From Rhodanobacter sp. C05 (lineage in GTDB: Bacteria > Pseudomonadota > Gammaproteobacteria > Xanthomonadales > Rhodanobacteraceae): DNA of 64,000 nucleotides. The notes under the pieces are model-generated. The model saw only the letters and a list, made by a program, of their open reading frames with translations. It made no database searches and had not been told where the DNA came from. Both the position numbers and the translations under genes were made by a program. Shown piece by piece: positions 1 to 9,281 of this stretch. How positions within the stretch are numbered: the stretch's first letter is position 1; each line of letters opens with the position of its first letter. The stretch is from assembly GCF_002001165.1 (NCBI RefSeq), contig NZ_MUNQ01000005.1:310001-374000 (forward strand), in the 5' to 3' direction.

Positions 1-513
1 CAGTGCCTCGCTGATGTCCTTCCTCATCTGCAGGGTGATCTGTGCGCGCTGGTCGGAGATGGTCAGCGTGTTGTACTGGGCAAACGCGGCCAGCGCGCGA
101 TCCCTCACGACCGGAAGAATCGTGCCGTCGATATCGAAGTTGCCTGCCCGACCGACGTGATAGAGCAGGTTCATCACGGCGGCGCTGGGAATCTGGTAGA
201 TGATGCTGACGTCGATGGTGACTTTCTGGTTGTCATTGGTATAGACGTCCAGCGAGTTGAGCGTATAGACCGAACGACTGGTCTGGATGCGGTCGACGTT
301 CTCGAAAAACGGGACCTTGAAATGCATGCCGGTGGTAAGCGGCACCGACGTCATCGGCGTGCCGCCCAGCCAGCGCGTACCGGCTTCTTCGCTGGGCGAG
401 ATCACGAAAGCGCTGTTCAGCAGCAGGACGACGATCGCAAGAGCCGCAACGATCTTCCAGACGGGAAGGCCTCCAACAAAGCCTGTGCTGCCGCCCAGTG
501 GCAAATTTTTCAT
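1..513 (-). CDS. SPFH/band-7 domain membrane protein (C-terminus outside window)
   Basis: The frame is open from an ATG at 513 to the left edge of the window, giving the first 171 codons. A GGGGA ribosome site lies just upstream of the start. Residues about 18-35 form one hydrophobic anchor (WKIVAALAIVVLLL). A band-7/SPFH-like segment follows, with an early EAGTRWLGG stretch, a VPFFENVDRIQTS stretch and a VTIDVSIIYQI strand typical of stomatin/HflC/prohibitin proteins. Such proteins form membrane-bound ring assemblies that scaffold or modulate proteases; the exact subfamily cannot be fixed from the N-terminal half. No HflK partner is visible upstream. The family call is fairly secure, the specific role is not. 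Confidence 0.8.
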   Translation of the reverse strand, partial: MKNLPLGGSTGFVGGLPVWKIVAALAIVVLLLNSAFVISPSEEAGTRWLGGTPMTSVPLTTGMHFKVPFFENVDRIQTSRSVYTLNSLDVYTNDNQKVTIDVSIIYQIPSAAVMNLLYHVGRAGNFDIDGTILPVVRDRALAAFAQYNTLTISDQRAQITLQMRKDISEAL

Positions 514-924
514 GTGATCCCCATTTCGATGATGTGTCGTGATGGCGACAGCCTGGTTTGGCTGACCGAAAACAACGACAGCATGCTTGGATGATGCTGC
601 CGGACACAAGATGTCGCTACCGGCAAGACCGCAAATCCTGTCGGCTGCCCTGCCACTGCGAGGGAAGATGCATCGTCATTGAATCGGGCATGGTCAGGAC
701 CGCTTCGCATCGAAACGAAGGTGTCTGCCCGCTCTACATAGCGCTCTAGGGATGGTCTGAATTAAGTCTTTGCCCGTCATTACGGCGGCTTTCAACAGCC
801 GAATGGCTGGTCAAGCTGGAACCCAGCGTCTTCAAGTGCTTTGCAAAGGCACTGGATGACCAGCTTCGCTGTTGTGAAGCGCCTCCAGCATTCGCTGGGA
901 TGACGAGTTATTCAGACGATCGCT
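514..924. other. Intergenic stretch with a degenerate REP-type repeat
   Basis: About 410 bases lie between the SPFH gene and the next minus-strand gene. The first 260 bases show no convincing coding frame. From about 774 to 905 there is a decayed inverted repeat: it opens with GTCATTACGGCGG and closes with AGCATTCGCTGGGATGACG, the same ends seen in the cleaner repeats at 14864, 31513 and 38060. No promoter or RNA gene could be recognised. Confidence 0.6.
774..905. repeat. Degenerate REPIN-like inverted repeat
   Basis: The ends (GTCATTACGGCGG at the left, TTCGCTGGGATGACG at the right) match the paired-palindrome repeat family found at 14864-14949, 31513-31591 and 38060-38135. The interior is longer and the internal palindromes are eroded, so this looks like an old copy. 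Confidence 0.5.
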
Positions 925-1272
925 CTAGCGCGAAGCTGACCGTGCGCAACCCGCTCCGTACAGATCGTGATAGACCTGACTGACCCGCTCTTCCAGCTCG
1001 CCGCCCTGACGCGCCGTGTTGAAGGCATCGTTGAGCTGTTTCTCGGCGAGACGCAGGTTGCGCAGAAACCGCTTGGTGTCGTTCGAGAGGCCGAGATCGG
1101 CCATCTTCTGTTCCAGGCTTGCTTCGTTGGCGGCAGTCAGTGCCTGCTGATTTTTCGCGGTGACTTCGGTGAGCATGGGCATGTCGGTGGTGATGTCGTT
1201 CATGACAGTCATCAAGCAAGACACTTGCCAGTACGAGCCTGACCGCAACGGCGATCTGATTCGCAAGACCAT
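925..1272 (-). CDS. Small hypothetical protein
   Basis: A 115-codon frame whose last 90 residues look like a genuine soluble helical protein (ASLEQKMADLGLSNDTKRFL, then an E/R-rich amphipathic stretch ending GELEERVSQVYHDLYG). I do not recognise the family. The start is uncertain: ATG codons also occur at 1212 and 1203, and none has a good ribosome site. In the neighbouring frame just upstream, a hydrophobic run (IAVAVRLVLASVLL) resembles a signal peptide, so the true gene may begin there and carry a frameshift. It lies on the same strand as the LtaS-like gene behind it, 181 bases away. Confidence 0.45.
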   Translation of the reverse strand: MVLRIRSPLRSGSYWQVSCLMTVMNDITTDMPMLTEVTAKNQQALTAANEASLEQKMADLGLSNDTKRFLRNLRLAEKQLNDAFNTARQGGELEERVSQVYHDLYGAGCARSASR

Positions 1273-1360
1273 GCTGGTGCGATGCGCTCACATGCCGCTG
1301 AAATACTCACGGCAGCTTGAAGCACGTGCATCAAGCCATGAAGCCATCGTGCGATCTTGC

Positions 1361-1385
1361 GATCCGGCTGTCGCCGGATGACGAC
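1361..1385. repeat. Half REP palindrome
   Basis: GATCCGGCTGTCGCCGGATGACG resembles the right half of the repeat at 38060-38135 (GATCCCGGCTTTCGCCGGGATGACG). It lies in the 180-base gap between the small hypothetical gene and the LtaS-like gene. Confidence 0.4.
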
Positions 1386-1453
1386 AGAAACTGCCCCTGT
1401 CTGACACTCGCTCGCAGGAGGGCATCCTTGCCGTCCATGCACCCATGCGCCGA

Positions 1454-3163
1454 TCACTGATAAACGTGCAGCCGCCCGAAGGTCCATGCATGGTAGGAGT
1501 CGATCAGGCCGGGGATCGCGCAGTCGTCGTAGAGGCCGTTGCAGCGCGTGCGCAGCCCGCTCTCCGCGGAGAAGTACGGATCTCTCGGCAGGCCGGCGGC
1601 CTGCAGCACCATGCCGGGCAGAAACGCGATGTCGAGCATCGGATAGCTCGGCAACGTCGGGCCGGCGAAGTTGCTCTTGATCATGTAATAGGTGAGGTAG
1701 TCGCGGTACGGCTGCAGTGGTGCAGGCACGCTGCGCTGCAGGCCGCGGATCAACCCGTCGAACGACGGCTGGTGGTCACCGAAATGCACCAGCACGGTCG
1801 GCTGTTCGCGATCGAGGAAATCGCGTTCCAGCCCGCTCATCGCCACATCCGAATCGTGCAGGCGCGCAAGGTAGGTGTCGAAGTTGAGCGCCGGCGTAGC
1901 CTTCAGGCCGTGCAGCAGATTCTGGAACGGCACCGGCAGGGTCGACATCGGATCGTCGTGCGGCCCGTGCTGGTTGATCGTCAGGATCATCACGAACACC
2001 GGCTGGCCCGGCTTCTTCACCTTGTCGTAGACGCGCTTGGCCGCGTCGAACATCTGCTTGTCGGTCTCCTCCCACTCTTCCAGGCCGAGCTCGTTGACGT
2101 CGTACAGATGATCGAAGCCGTACGCCGTATAGGCGTTGCGGCCATTGATGAAGGCACCATCGGTCGGGTAGATCGCGATGGTGAGATAACCGAGCCGGCG
2201 CAGCTGCAGTGCCAGCGCATCATGCACATGCGGCGCCAGCACGAATGGCGCGTACATGCCGCCGGGACCGAAGATGTCCTGCGGCATGCCGGTCAGCGTG
2301 GCGAACTCGCTGACCCAGGTGCCGCCGCCAAAAGTATGCGTGCGCAGCACGCCGGTGCCACGGGTGCGCGCATCGGTCTGGAACATCGCCAGGTGGCAGG
2401 CCGGCACGGTGCAAACGGTGTAGTTGGATGGATCGAAGGTGCTTTCCTCCAGCACCTGCACGATGTCCGGATACGGCGGATGCGCCGTGCCCGGCTCGCC
2501 TGCCGCGGTCGATCCCCACTGCTGCTCGGCGACGGCGTCACTCGCCATCGCCGGCAACGTCACCGCGGAGTCGCGGAAATTGACGAAGAAGTTGGTCAGC
2601 TGTGCGTCGTCGGACAGCTTCTCCCACACATTGCGCGAGTGCATCTGCGCAAACGGGCCGGTGGGCAGCATGCACAGCCAGAACGCGAACACGCCAAACG
2701 CGATGCCGCCGAGCCGCACGCCCAACGCCGGCCAGCGCCGCAGACCGCGCAGCACGCGCCAGTCCCAGCGCCACACCAGATACAGCAGTGGCGGCACCAC
2801 CACACAGATGCCGATCCCCAGTGCATACAGATGCGGGTAATGCCTCAGCGTATCGACCAGGCTGGTGCTGGCGTAATAGATGAAGTCCGACGGCATCAGC
2901 TGCGATTCGAGATAGCGCTGCTTCAACTCGGAAATGAAGCGCAGCGCGACGAACAGGCCGCCGCCGACCACCAGTGCCGTGGCCACTCGCGCGAACACGA
3001 ACAGCAGCACGATGACCGTGGACACCATCAGGCCCGCAATGAAGCCTTGCTGCATCGGCTCGGGTTCACGCAGCGCGGTGAGGGCGAGGCAGCCGGCAAA
3101 AAAGACCAGCGCACACAACGACACCACACGGGCGCGCGTGACATGCAAAGAAATTCGACGCAT
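1454..3163 (-). CDS. LtaS-like phosphoglycerol transferase / sulfatase-fold membrane protein
   Basis: 569 residues, starting at ATG 3163. The N-terminal third holds about four hydrophobic segments (near residues 10-30, 40-72, 113-131 and 147-168). The rest is an extracytoplasmic alkaline-phosphatase-superfamily domain. PDIVQVLEESTFDPSNY provides the first metal-site strand, GGGTWVSEF the segment that carries the nucleophilic Thr in LtaS/OpgB relatives, and VLVHFGDHQPSF the C-terminal metal-binding DH motif. Family members transfer glycerol phosphate from phosphatidylglycerol onto polymers or glucans. In a Gram-negative this suggests periplasmic glucan or surface polysaccharide decoration, but the substrate is not shown. 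A sulfatase-like hydrolase is the alternative. Confidence 0.82.
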   Translation of the reverse strand: MRRISLHVTRARVVSLCALVFFAGCLALTALREPEPMQQGFIAGLMVSTVIVLLFVFARVATALVVGGGLFVALRFISELKQRYLESQLMPSDFIYYASTSLVDTLRHYPHLYALGIGICVVVPPLLYLVWRWDWRVLRGLRRWPALGVRLGGIAFGVFAFWLCMLPTGPFAQMHSRNVWEKLSDDAQLTNFFVNFRDSAVTLPAMASDAVAEQQWGSTAAGEPGTAHPPYPDIVQVLEESTFDPSNYTVCTVPACHLAMFQTDARTRGTGVLRTHTFGGGTWVSEFATLTGMPQDIFGPGGMYAPFVLAPHVHDALALQLRRLGYLTIAIYPTDGAFINGRNAYTAYGFDHLYDVNELGLEEWEETDKQMFDAAKRVYDKVKKPGQPVFVMILTINQHGPHDDPMSTLPVPFQNLLHGLKATPALNFDTYLARLHDSDVAMSGLERDFLDREQPTVLVHFGDHQPSFDGLIRGLQRSVPAPLQPYRDYLTYYMIKSNFAGPTLPSYPMLDIAFLPGMVLQAAGLPRDPYFSAESGLRTRCNGLYDDCAIPGLIDSYHAWTFGRLHVYQ

Positions 3164-3359
3164 CAGTTGAAAGTCCCCCTGTAAGGACTTGGTATGTCAC
3201 CAGTGCACCATCTTACGGTCTTGCACCGGCAACAGGCGGTTTGCCCGGTATGCCGTTCCACCGGCGTTGGGTATTGCTCAGCGTTCGATACAAGGCAAAG
3301 GGTCATCCCGATCTGTTAGTTTTTACGGTCTGAACCCGCACGCGCCCCACGGAACCGCC

Positions 3360-5348
3360 ATGTCACCACGTCACCTTCCCCTCGCCGCCCTTGCTGCCGC
3401 CTTGCTCGCCGGTTGCGCCAGCCACGCCGTCAAGCCGAACCCGCTGCTGCAGGATGGCGCGCGCGCGAACGTGGCAATCCTGGAAACCACCGACATCCAT
3501 TCGAACGTGCTGAGCTACGACTACTACAAGCTAAAGCCGGACGACTCGCTGGGCTACGAGCGCACCGCCACGCTGATCCGCCGCGCCCGCACGGAGTTTC
3601 CCAACACTTTCCTGTTCGACAGCGGCGATACCATCCAGGGCAGCGTGCTGGCCGACTACCAGGCGCTGGTGAAGCCGGTTGGCTGCGACCAGGAGCTGGC
3701 AATCTACAAGGCGATGGACGCGCTCGGCTACGACGGCGGCACCGCCGGCAACCATGAATTCAACTACGGCCTGGGCTTCCTGTCGCAGGTCACCGGCACG
3801 CCGATGAATGTCGATGGCGGGCATAGCGATCGCTGCGCCGGTCCGCACTTTCCGCTGGTGTTGTCCAACGTCGCCAGCGCGCGCGACGGCTCGCCCATTT
3901 TCAAACCGTGGGCGGTGGTCACGAAAACCATCGAGGCGTATACGGCGGACGGCAGCAAGGTCAGCGTGCCGCTGAAGATCGGTATCATCGGTTTCACGCC
4001 GCCGCCGATCATGCAATGGGACAAGCAGAATCTGGCCGGCAAGGTCACCGTCAGCGGCGTGGTCGAGGCGGCGCAGAAATACCTGCCGGAACTCGAAGCG
4101 CAGCATCCCGACCTGATCGTGGCGATCCTCCACGGCGGCCTCGACACCGCGCCGTACACGCCGCAGATGGAAAACGGCGGCTGGTATCTGGCCGGGGTGA
4201 AAGGCATCGACGTGCTGCTGCTCGGTCATTCGCATACCGAGTTCCCCGGTCCGCATTACGCCGGCATGAAGGACGTCGATGCCCGGCTCGGCTTCGTGCG
4301 CACCGTGCCCGCGGTGATGGGCGGTTTCTTCGGCAAGGATCTGGGCGTGATCAAGCTGGTGCTGAATCGCCAGAACGGCCGCTGGGTAGTCGACCTCGAC
4401 AATACGCACAGCGAAGTACGGCCGATCTGCGCGCAGAAGAACCAGTGCGTGCCGGTCGATCCCGAGATCGCGCCGCTGGTGCAGCAGGCGCACGAAGCGG
4501 CGATCGCCTACGTCAACACGCCGATCGGCAACAGCACGCTGCGCATGAGCAGCTACTTCGCCGACGAAGGCAACATGACCGCGCTGGCCGCGGTCAACGC
4601 GGCGCAGGCCGACTACGTGCGCAGCGAACTGCCGCGGCTGCACCCGGAACTGGCGAACGTGCCGGTACTGTCATCCGCCGCCGCCTTCCGCACTGGCTTC
4701 GGTGGCCCCGACGACTACACCGACGTGGCGCCCGGCCCACTCACCCTGCGCAGCGCCGCCGACCTGTACTTCTATCCGAACACGCTGGCCGCAGTGAAGA
4801 TCGACGGCAACAGCCTCAAGGCATGGCTGGAGAAATCCGCCGAACGCTTCAACCGCATCGACCCAAGCAAGACCGATGAACAAGCACTGATCAACGACCA
4901 CTACCCCGGCTTCAACTTCGACCAGATCCAGGGTGGCGTCCACTACGTCATCGACGTGTCGAAGCCGATCGGCCAGCGCATCACCTCGCTGACGTATCAC
5001 GGCAAGCGGGTCACTCCGAACCAGCCCTTCATCGTCGTCACCAACAACTACCGCGCCAGCGGCGGCGGCAACTTCCCCGGCCTCGACGGCAAGAACATCG
5101 TGCTGTCCGCCCCGGACGGCACCCGCGAGATTTTGGCGAAATGGCTGGAGCAGCATCGGACGGTCAGCGCGAAGGATCTCGAACCGACTTCATGGAAGTT
5201 CGCACGGTTGAAGACGCATGGCCAGGTGGTGTTCAAGAGTGCCAGCGACAAGCAGGCGCTGGCGCAGAAAGCGGGCCTCGACGACATCCGTCAGTTGAAA
5301 GATCATGGCGATGGCACGGCGACTTATGCGATTGATCTGTCGCATTGA
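3360..5348 (+). CDS. Lipoprotein 2',3'-cyclic-nucleotide phosphodiesterase / 3'- or 5'-nucleotidase
   Basis: 662 residues. The frame is open further upstream, but ATG 3360 begins a clear lipoprotein signal (LPLAALAAALLAGC, lipidated Cys19), so it is the start. The N-terminal metallophosphoesterase domain has the expected motif series: TTDIHSN, DSGDTIQGS, GNHEFNYG, LHGGLDT and LLGHSHTEF. The C-terminal 5'-nucleotidase domain covers roughly residues 370-600, with the substrate-pocket strand NNYRASGGGNFPG. The layout matches CpdB and UshA-type periplasmic enzymes that strip phosphate from nucleotides for salvage; the DD/DIHSN and YRASGGG motifs favour CpdB. It is monocistronic and diverges from the LtaS-like gene across 196 bases. 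Confidence 0.88.
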   Translation: MSPRHLPLAALAAALLAGCASHAVKPNPLLQDGARANVAILETTDIHSNVLSYDYYKLKPDDSLGYERTATLIRRARTEFPNTFLFDSGDTIQGSVLADYQALVKPVGCDQELAIYKAMDALGYDGGTAGNHEFNYGLGFLSQVTGTPMNVDGGHSDRCAGPHFPLVLSNVASARDGSPIFKPWAVVTKTIEAYTADGSKVSVPLKIGIIGFTPPPIMQWDKQNLAGKVTVSGVVEAAQKYLPELEAQHPDLIVAILHGGLDTAPYTPQMENGGWYLAGVKGIDVLLLGHSHTEFPGPHYAGMKDVDARLGFVRTVPAVMGGFFGKDLGVIKLVLNRQNGRWVVDLDNTHSEVRPICAQKNQCVPVDPEIAPLVQQAHEAAIAYVNTPIGNSTLRMSSYFADEGNMTALAAVNAAQADYVRSELPRLHPELANVPVLSSAAAFRTGFGGPDDYTDVAPGPLTLRSAADLYFYPNTLAAVKIDGNSLKAWLEKSAERFNRIDPSKTDEQALINDHYPGFNFDQIQGGVHYVIDVSKPIGQRITSLTYHGKRVTPNQPFIVVTNNYRASGGGNFPGLDGKNIVLSAPDGTREILAKWLEQHRTVSAKDLEPTSWKFARLKTHGQVVFKSASDKQALAQKAGLDDIRQLKDHGDGTATYAIDLSH

Positions 5349-5525
5349 GGGCGACATAAGCATGGGTGGGAGTGTCCGCTTTCGACCCGTTGCAGCCCGT
5401 CGCGAACGGCTTCTTTCTGGATGGCCAGACTCATCGCACATTACGGGCAGTAGAAGCCGTCAATCAGATAGAGTAGCCAAGTGAAAGGGCTGCGAGTTTG
5501 ACTCACGCCAGGTTTCCTCATCGTT

Positions 5526-6353
5526 ATGCAGATCGAAACGCTGTACCAAAACCGTGACTTGGCGGTGTTCGACTACCGCTGTACTGCTGCGGCTGGCGAC
5601 AAGCTGGTTGACGAGCAATTCTTAACCCATTCTATTTCCTACGTACGCAAAGGCAGCTTCGGCTGTCACTCACTTGGCCGATTTTTCGAGTTCATCCCTG
5701 GTTCGGTGCTGGTGGGTCACACGGGAGATGAATACCGGTGCACACACGATCACCACTGCGGTGGCGACGAATGCCTTTCGTTTCAACTCTCACCGGAATT
5801 CGTGGAACAGGTTGGTGACAGCAAGAAGGCATGGCGCGCGGGTGGCCTCCCACCCTTGCCTGGATTGATGGTGCTCGGGGAGCTCGCATGGGCCGCAGCC
5901 GAAGGCTGTAGCGATATCGGCATCGACGAAGTCGCCGTCGCGATCACTCGACGCTTCGTCAACGTCGTCGCGGATACGACCCGTAGTCATCAGCCTGTCA
6001 ACGCACGCCAACGCCACCGTGCGATCGAAGCGGCGCTATGGATCGAGGCCAATGCAGACCAGATCATCAGTCTCGACATCGTTGCACGTGAAGCCGGTCT
6101 CAGCCCTTACCACTTTCTACGCGTCTTCGCTAACACCTTGGGCGTGACGCCGCATCAGTATCTCGTGCGCGCACGTCTGCGACGCGCCTCGCATTTGCTG
6201 GTCGACGCTGAGCGATCCGTCACCGATGTGGCGCTGGAAGCGGGCTTTAACGATCTATCCAACTTCATCCGCACCTTCCAGCGCGCCGTAGGTATGTCGC
6301 CGCGCCGCTTCCGGCGTTTTGCACGAGGCGAACGCAAGATTCTCCAAGTCTGA
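5526..6353 (+). CDS. AraC-family transcriptional regulator
   Basis: 275 residues. The N-terminal 150 residues look like a cupin-type sensing domain and include a histidine/cysteine-rich patch ([16 protein letters not shown]). Residues about 165-275 carry the two AraC helix-turn-helix motifs: [19 protein letters not shown], then [20 protein letters not shown] followed by the family ending GMSPRRFRR. The gene lies 48 bases upstream of a VOC protein and an SRPBCC protein on the same strand, so it probably controls or is co-transcribed with them. The ligand is unknown. Confidence 0.9.
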   Translation: MQIETLYQNRDLAVFDYRCTAAAGDKLVDEQFLTHSISYVRKGSFGCHSLGRFFEFIPGSVLVGHTGDEYRCTHDHHCGGDECLSFQLSPEFVEQVGDSKKAWRAGGLPPLPGLMVLGELAWAAAEGCSDIGIDEVAVAITRRFVNVVADTTRSHQPVNARQRHRAIEAALWIEANADQIISLDIVAREAGLSPYHFLRVFANTLGVTPHQYLVRARLRRASHLLVDAERSVTDVALEAGFNDLSNFIRTFQRAVGMSPRRFRRFARGERKILQV

Positions 6354-6401
6354 TTCGACAGACGCCGTCACTATGGAGGCTCATCCTTTCGGAGAGTACC
6401 C

Positions 6402-6764
6402 ATGTTCGACCACGTCGGTGTAAAGGTGAAAAACCTCAAAGCCAGCTCAACGTTCTACGCAGCCGCCCTTGCACCACTGGGATACGTGGTGGACAGTTCG
6501 GGCAGCGGCTTTGGCCCTGTGAATGCCCCGGCGTTGTGGCTTTACGAAGCGGCCGAAGTGAAACCCAGTGGGGGCCACATCGCGCTACGTGCCTCGAATC
6601 ACGACGCTGTTGATCGCTTCCATGTTGAAGGAATCAAGGCGGGTGGCCGCGACAATGGCAAACCTGGCCTGCGCAGCGAATACAGTCCCAGCTACTACGC
6701 TGCCTTCCTGTTCGACCCTGATGGCAACAACGTCGAAGCCGTGTGCTTCAGCGAGGAGTACTGA
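6402..6764 (+). CDS. VOC (glyoxalase/bleomycin-resistance) family protein
   Basis: 120 residues, with a GGAGAG ribosome site before ATG 6402. It shows the single-module VOC pattern: FDHVGVKVKNLKASSTFYAAAL at the start (strand plus helix), a central GGHIALRASNHDAVDRFH segment and the terminal DPDGNNVEAVCF motif that supplies a metal ligand glutamate. Proteins of this size are usually dimeric lyases or isomerases of unassigned substrate. Its stop is two bases from the next start, so the two are translationally linked. Confidence 0.85.
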   Translation: MFDHVGVKVKNLKASSTFYAAALAPLGYVVDSSGSGFGPVNAPALWLYEAAEVKPSGGHIALRASNHDAVDRFHVEGIKAGGRDNGKPGLRSEYSPSYYAAFLFDPDGNNVEAVCFSEEY

Positions 6765-6766
6765 GC

Positions 6767-7165
6767 ATGGCCTCCATTCATCGCGAAGTACTCATCAACG
6801 TCCCGCCAGAGCAGGTGTGGAGTGCCGCGCGCGACATTGGGGCTCTGCATACGCGCCTTGTTCCCGGGTTCGTCGTAAATACGATCGTGGAGGGAGATGC
6901 GCGGATAGTAACCTTCGGCAACGGCATGGTTGTGCGAGAGCTGATCATCGATGTCGATGACAACCGGTGCCGCATCGCGTGGAGTGCAGAAGGTACCGAG
7001 ATGTCGCACTACAGTACGTCGTTCCAAGTATTTCCGGTCGAACACGGTACGCGTGGTGTATGGATCGCTGATCTGCTTCCACACGAAGCCGCATCGGCCG
7101 TCGCCCAGATGATTGAAGCGGGTCTCGCAGCGATGAAACGCGTGATGGAAAACGCGGCAGACTGA
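6767..7165 (+). CDS. SRPBCC-family (polyketide cyclase/START-like) protein
   Basis: 132 residues. ATG 6767 is chosen because a GAGGAG site sits 10 bases before it and MASIHREVLINVPPEQVWSAA is the canonical SRPBCC opening (beta strand, then a PxxxVW helix). The frame extends eight codons upstream without a better start. Later segments (ISWSAEG-like IAWSAEG, a C-terminal amphipathic helix IEAGLAAMKRVME) fit the helix-grip fold that binds hydrophobic ligands. It follows the VOC gene by two bases. Function is unassigned; the pair with an AraC regulator suggests a small-molecule response. Confidence 0.8.
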   Translation: MASIHREVLINVPPEQVWSAARDIGALHTRLVPGFVVNTIVEGDARIVTFGNGMVVRELIIDVDDNRCRIAWSAEGTEMSHYSTSFQVFPVEHGTRGVWIADLLPHEAASAVAQMIEAGLAAMKRVMENAAD

Positions 7166-7390
7166 ACAAACAACGACCTGTGCCATCGTCCGAACGGCGA
7201 CCCATGTCATTCAGTCGGGGACGCATGCGAGGAATTCCAAGACATCATCCACCAGCCATTTTGAACGGCCGCTTTGGGCCATGCATCTGAGGTAGTTGAC
7301 CGGCCGGTGTTGGCCGCGAGCGGCCAGTGCGCAGCGGACGGTCAGGCAGCAACCTCGCGAAGTCCGTTTGCGACCCACAGCAGGCATAGC

Positions 7391-9007
7391 TCACCTAGTA
7401 GCTGGTGCGACCACCGCAAGAATCATGTCGGCCGCCTTCTCGCCGATCATCGCGCAAGGCGCCTGGGTGTTACCGCTGATCACGCGTGGCATGATCGAGG
7501 CATCGACTACGCGCAGACCTTCGACACCGCGCACGCGCAGCGACGGATCGACCACGGAGTCCGCATCGTCGCCCATGCGACAGGTGCCGACCGGGTGATA
7601 GATCGTGTCGGCGTGGGCGCGGATGAGCTGGCGCAGGGTCTCGTCGTCATCACGCCCCGTGCCGTAGATCGTGCGTCCGTTCCAGCTGGTCAGTGCGGGT
7701 GCGGCCATGATGCGCTGGCTGATCCTGGTGCCGGCAACCAGGGTGTCGAGATCGCGCGGATCGCTGAGGAAATTCGGATCGATCAGCGGTGCCTTGCTCA
7801 GGTCGGCGCTGGCCAGGCGAACCTGGCCGCGGCTGTGCGGACGCAACACGCAGACGTGGATCGAATAGCCCGAGCCCAGGTGAAGCTTGCGGTTATGGTC
7901 GTCGACGATGCCGATGCAGAAGTGCAATTGCAGGTCCGGCCGGTCGAGCGAGGGATCGCTCTTGAGGAAGCCACCGGCCTCGGCCACGTTCGTGGTCAGC
8001 ATGCCGCGCCCGTCGCGACTCCACGCGCGCATGCTCATCATGCCCTGGTACAGCACCGGCAGGGTGATGCCGAACAGGCCCGGCGCCCTGGCGCGCACGT
8101 TCAAGGTGTAGTCGACATGATCCTGCAGGTTCTGCCCGACCTGTGCGCGATCCGCGATGACATCGATGCCGTGCTCGCGCAGGTGTTCGGCCGGCCCCAC
8201 GCCTGAAGCCATCAATAGTTGCGGCGAACCAAACGCACCGGCCGAAAGGATGACCTCGCAGCGTGCGCTCAGCGAATGCTCGACACCGCCCTTGCGATAG
8301 ACCACGCCGGTGGCGTGCTTACCGTCGAAGCGGACACGCCGAACCTGGGCGTTGGCGATCACCTGCAGATTGGCTGGCCGCGCGCCGGCCGCACCAAGAT
8401 AGGCTTCGGCGGCGTTGAAACGGCGGCCGGCTTTCTGGAAGACCTGATAGGCGCCGACACCTTCCTGCACCGCGCCGTTGAAATCGTCGTTGCGCGGAAA
8501 GCCAGCTTGAACGGCAGCATCGATCAGGGACTGGGTCGCCGGATTCCGCTCGCGCAGATCCTCGACCCGCAACGGACCGCCGACGCCATGCAGTGCCGAT
8601 GCGCCGCGCGCGTTGTCCTCGCTGCGCTTGAAATACGGCAGCACATCGTTCCAGCCCCAGCCGTGACAACCCAGCGCCGCCCAACCGTCGTAATCCTGCG
8701 GCTGGCCGCGCATGTAGATCATCGCGTTGATCAGGCTGGAACCACCGACGCCGCGCCCGCGCGGCTGGAAACCCTGGCGCCCCTGCAACCCCGCCTGCGG
8801 TGTCGTAGTGTAGGCGTAATTCGCGGAGCCTTTCAGGCCCACCAGGCCAGCGATGCCCAGCGGCACTTTCGAGCGCAGTGGCGTGCGCTCCGGTCCGGTC
8901 TCGAGGATGGCGACGGTCAGGTCGGGCCGGGCCGCGGCCAGTCGTGCAGCTACCGCGCAACCGGCCGGGCCGGCACCCACAACGAGATAATCCACCGAGT
9001 CGGCCAT
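7391..9007 (-). CDS. GMC-family FAD-dependent oxidoreductase (choline dehydrogenase-like)
   Basis: About 538 residues. Start chosen at MADSVDYLVVGAGPAGC, which places the FAD-binding GAGPAG motif near residue 10 as in the family; a longer in-frame start adds 18 unlikely residues. The GMC signature is visible as GRGVGGSSLINAMIYMRGQ, and the C-terminal catalytic region as HPVGTCRMGDDADSVVDPS followed by VSGNTQAPCAMIGEKAAD, which holds the active-site His and Asn. Enzymes of this class oxidise alcohols to aldehydes with FAD, passing electrons to quinone or oxygen. The substrate cannot be told from sequence, and no betB neighbour is present, so BetA itself is unlikely. Confidence 0.9.
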   Translation of the reverse strand: MADSVDYLVVGAGPAGCAVAARLAAARPDLTVAILETGPERTPLRSKVPLGIAGLVGLKGSANYAYTTTPQAGLQGRQGFQPRGRGVGGSSLINAMIYMRGQPQDYDGWAALGCHGWGWNDVLPYFKRSEDNARGASALHGVGGPLRVEDLRERNPATQSLIDAAVQAGFPRNDDFNGAVQEGVGAYQVFQKAGRRFNAAEAYLGAAGARPANLQVIANAQVRRVRFDGKHATGVVYRKGGVEHSLSARCEVILSAGAFGSPQLLMASGVGPAEHLREHGIDVIADRAQVGQNLQDHVDYTLNVRARAPGLFGITLPVLYQGMMSMRAWSRDGRGMLTTNVAEAGGFLKSDPSLDRPDLQLHFCIGIVDDHNRKLHLGSGYSIHVCVLRPHSRGQVRLASADLSKAPLIDPNFLSDPRDLDTLVAGTRISQRIMAAPALTSWNGRTIYGTGRDDDETLRQLIRAHADTIYHPVGTCRMGDDADSVVDPSLRVRGVEGLRVVDASIMPRVISGNTQAPCAMIGEKAADMILAVVAPATR

Positions 9008-9281
9008 CGTGCGTGTCCTGAAGGAAATTGTTCTGATACGGCAAGCCAGCCCCTGCACCATACGTGATCGCGACGCGGCACACTACGCACTGAGCGAGTA
9101 CCGATTTGGCATCGTGTCTGCCTGGGCGGGTGGCCTGACCCCCTATATAAATTTCCCATAATTCGCTATGTATGGATGCGGTAGGGCATTACATGCCCCA
9201 CCTGCAAAATGGATGACAGGGGTTGTAAGGGGGCGACGGCTACTGCCGTCGCGCGTGCTCACGCCAGCAGCGAACAACAAT

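Noticed and set aside
1445-3184. Long open frame on the plus strand opposite the LtaS-like gene
   Set aside because: Its translation is low-complexity Arg/His/Gln-rich; it is the antisense shadow of the real gene, which has clear motifs.
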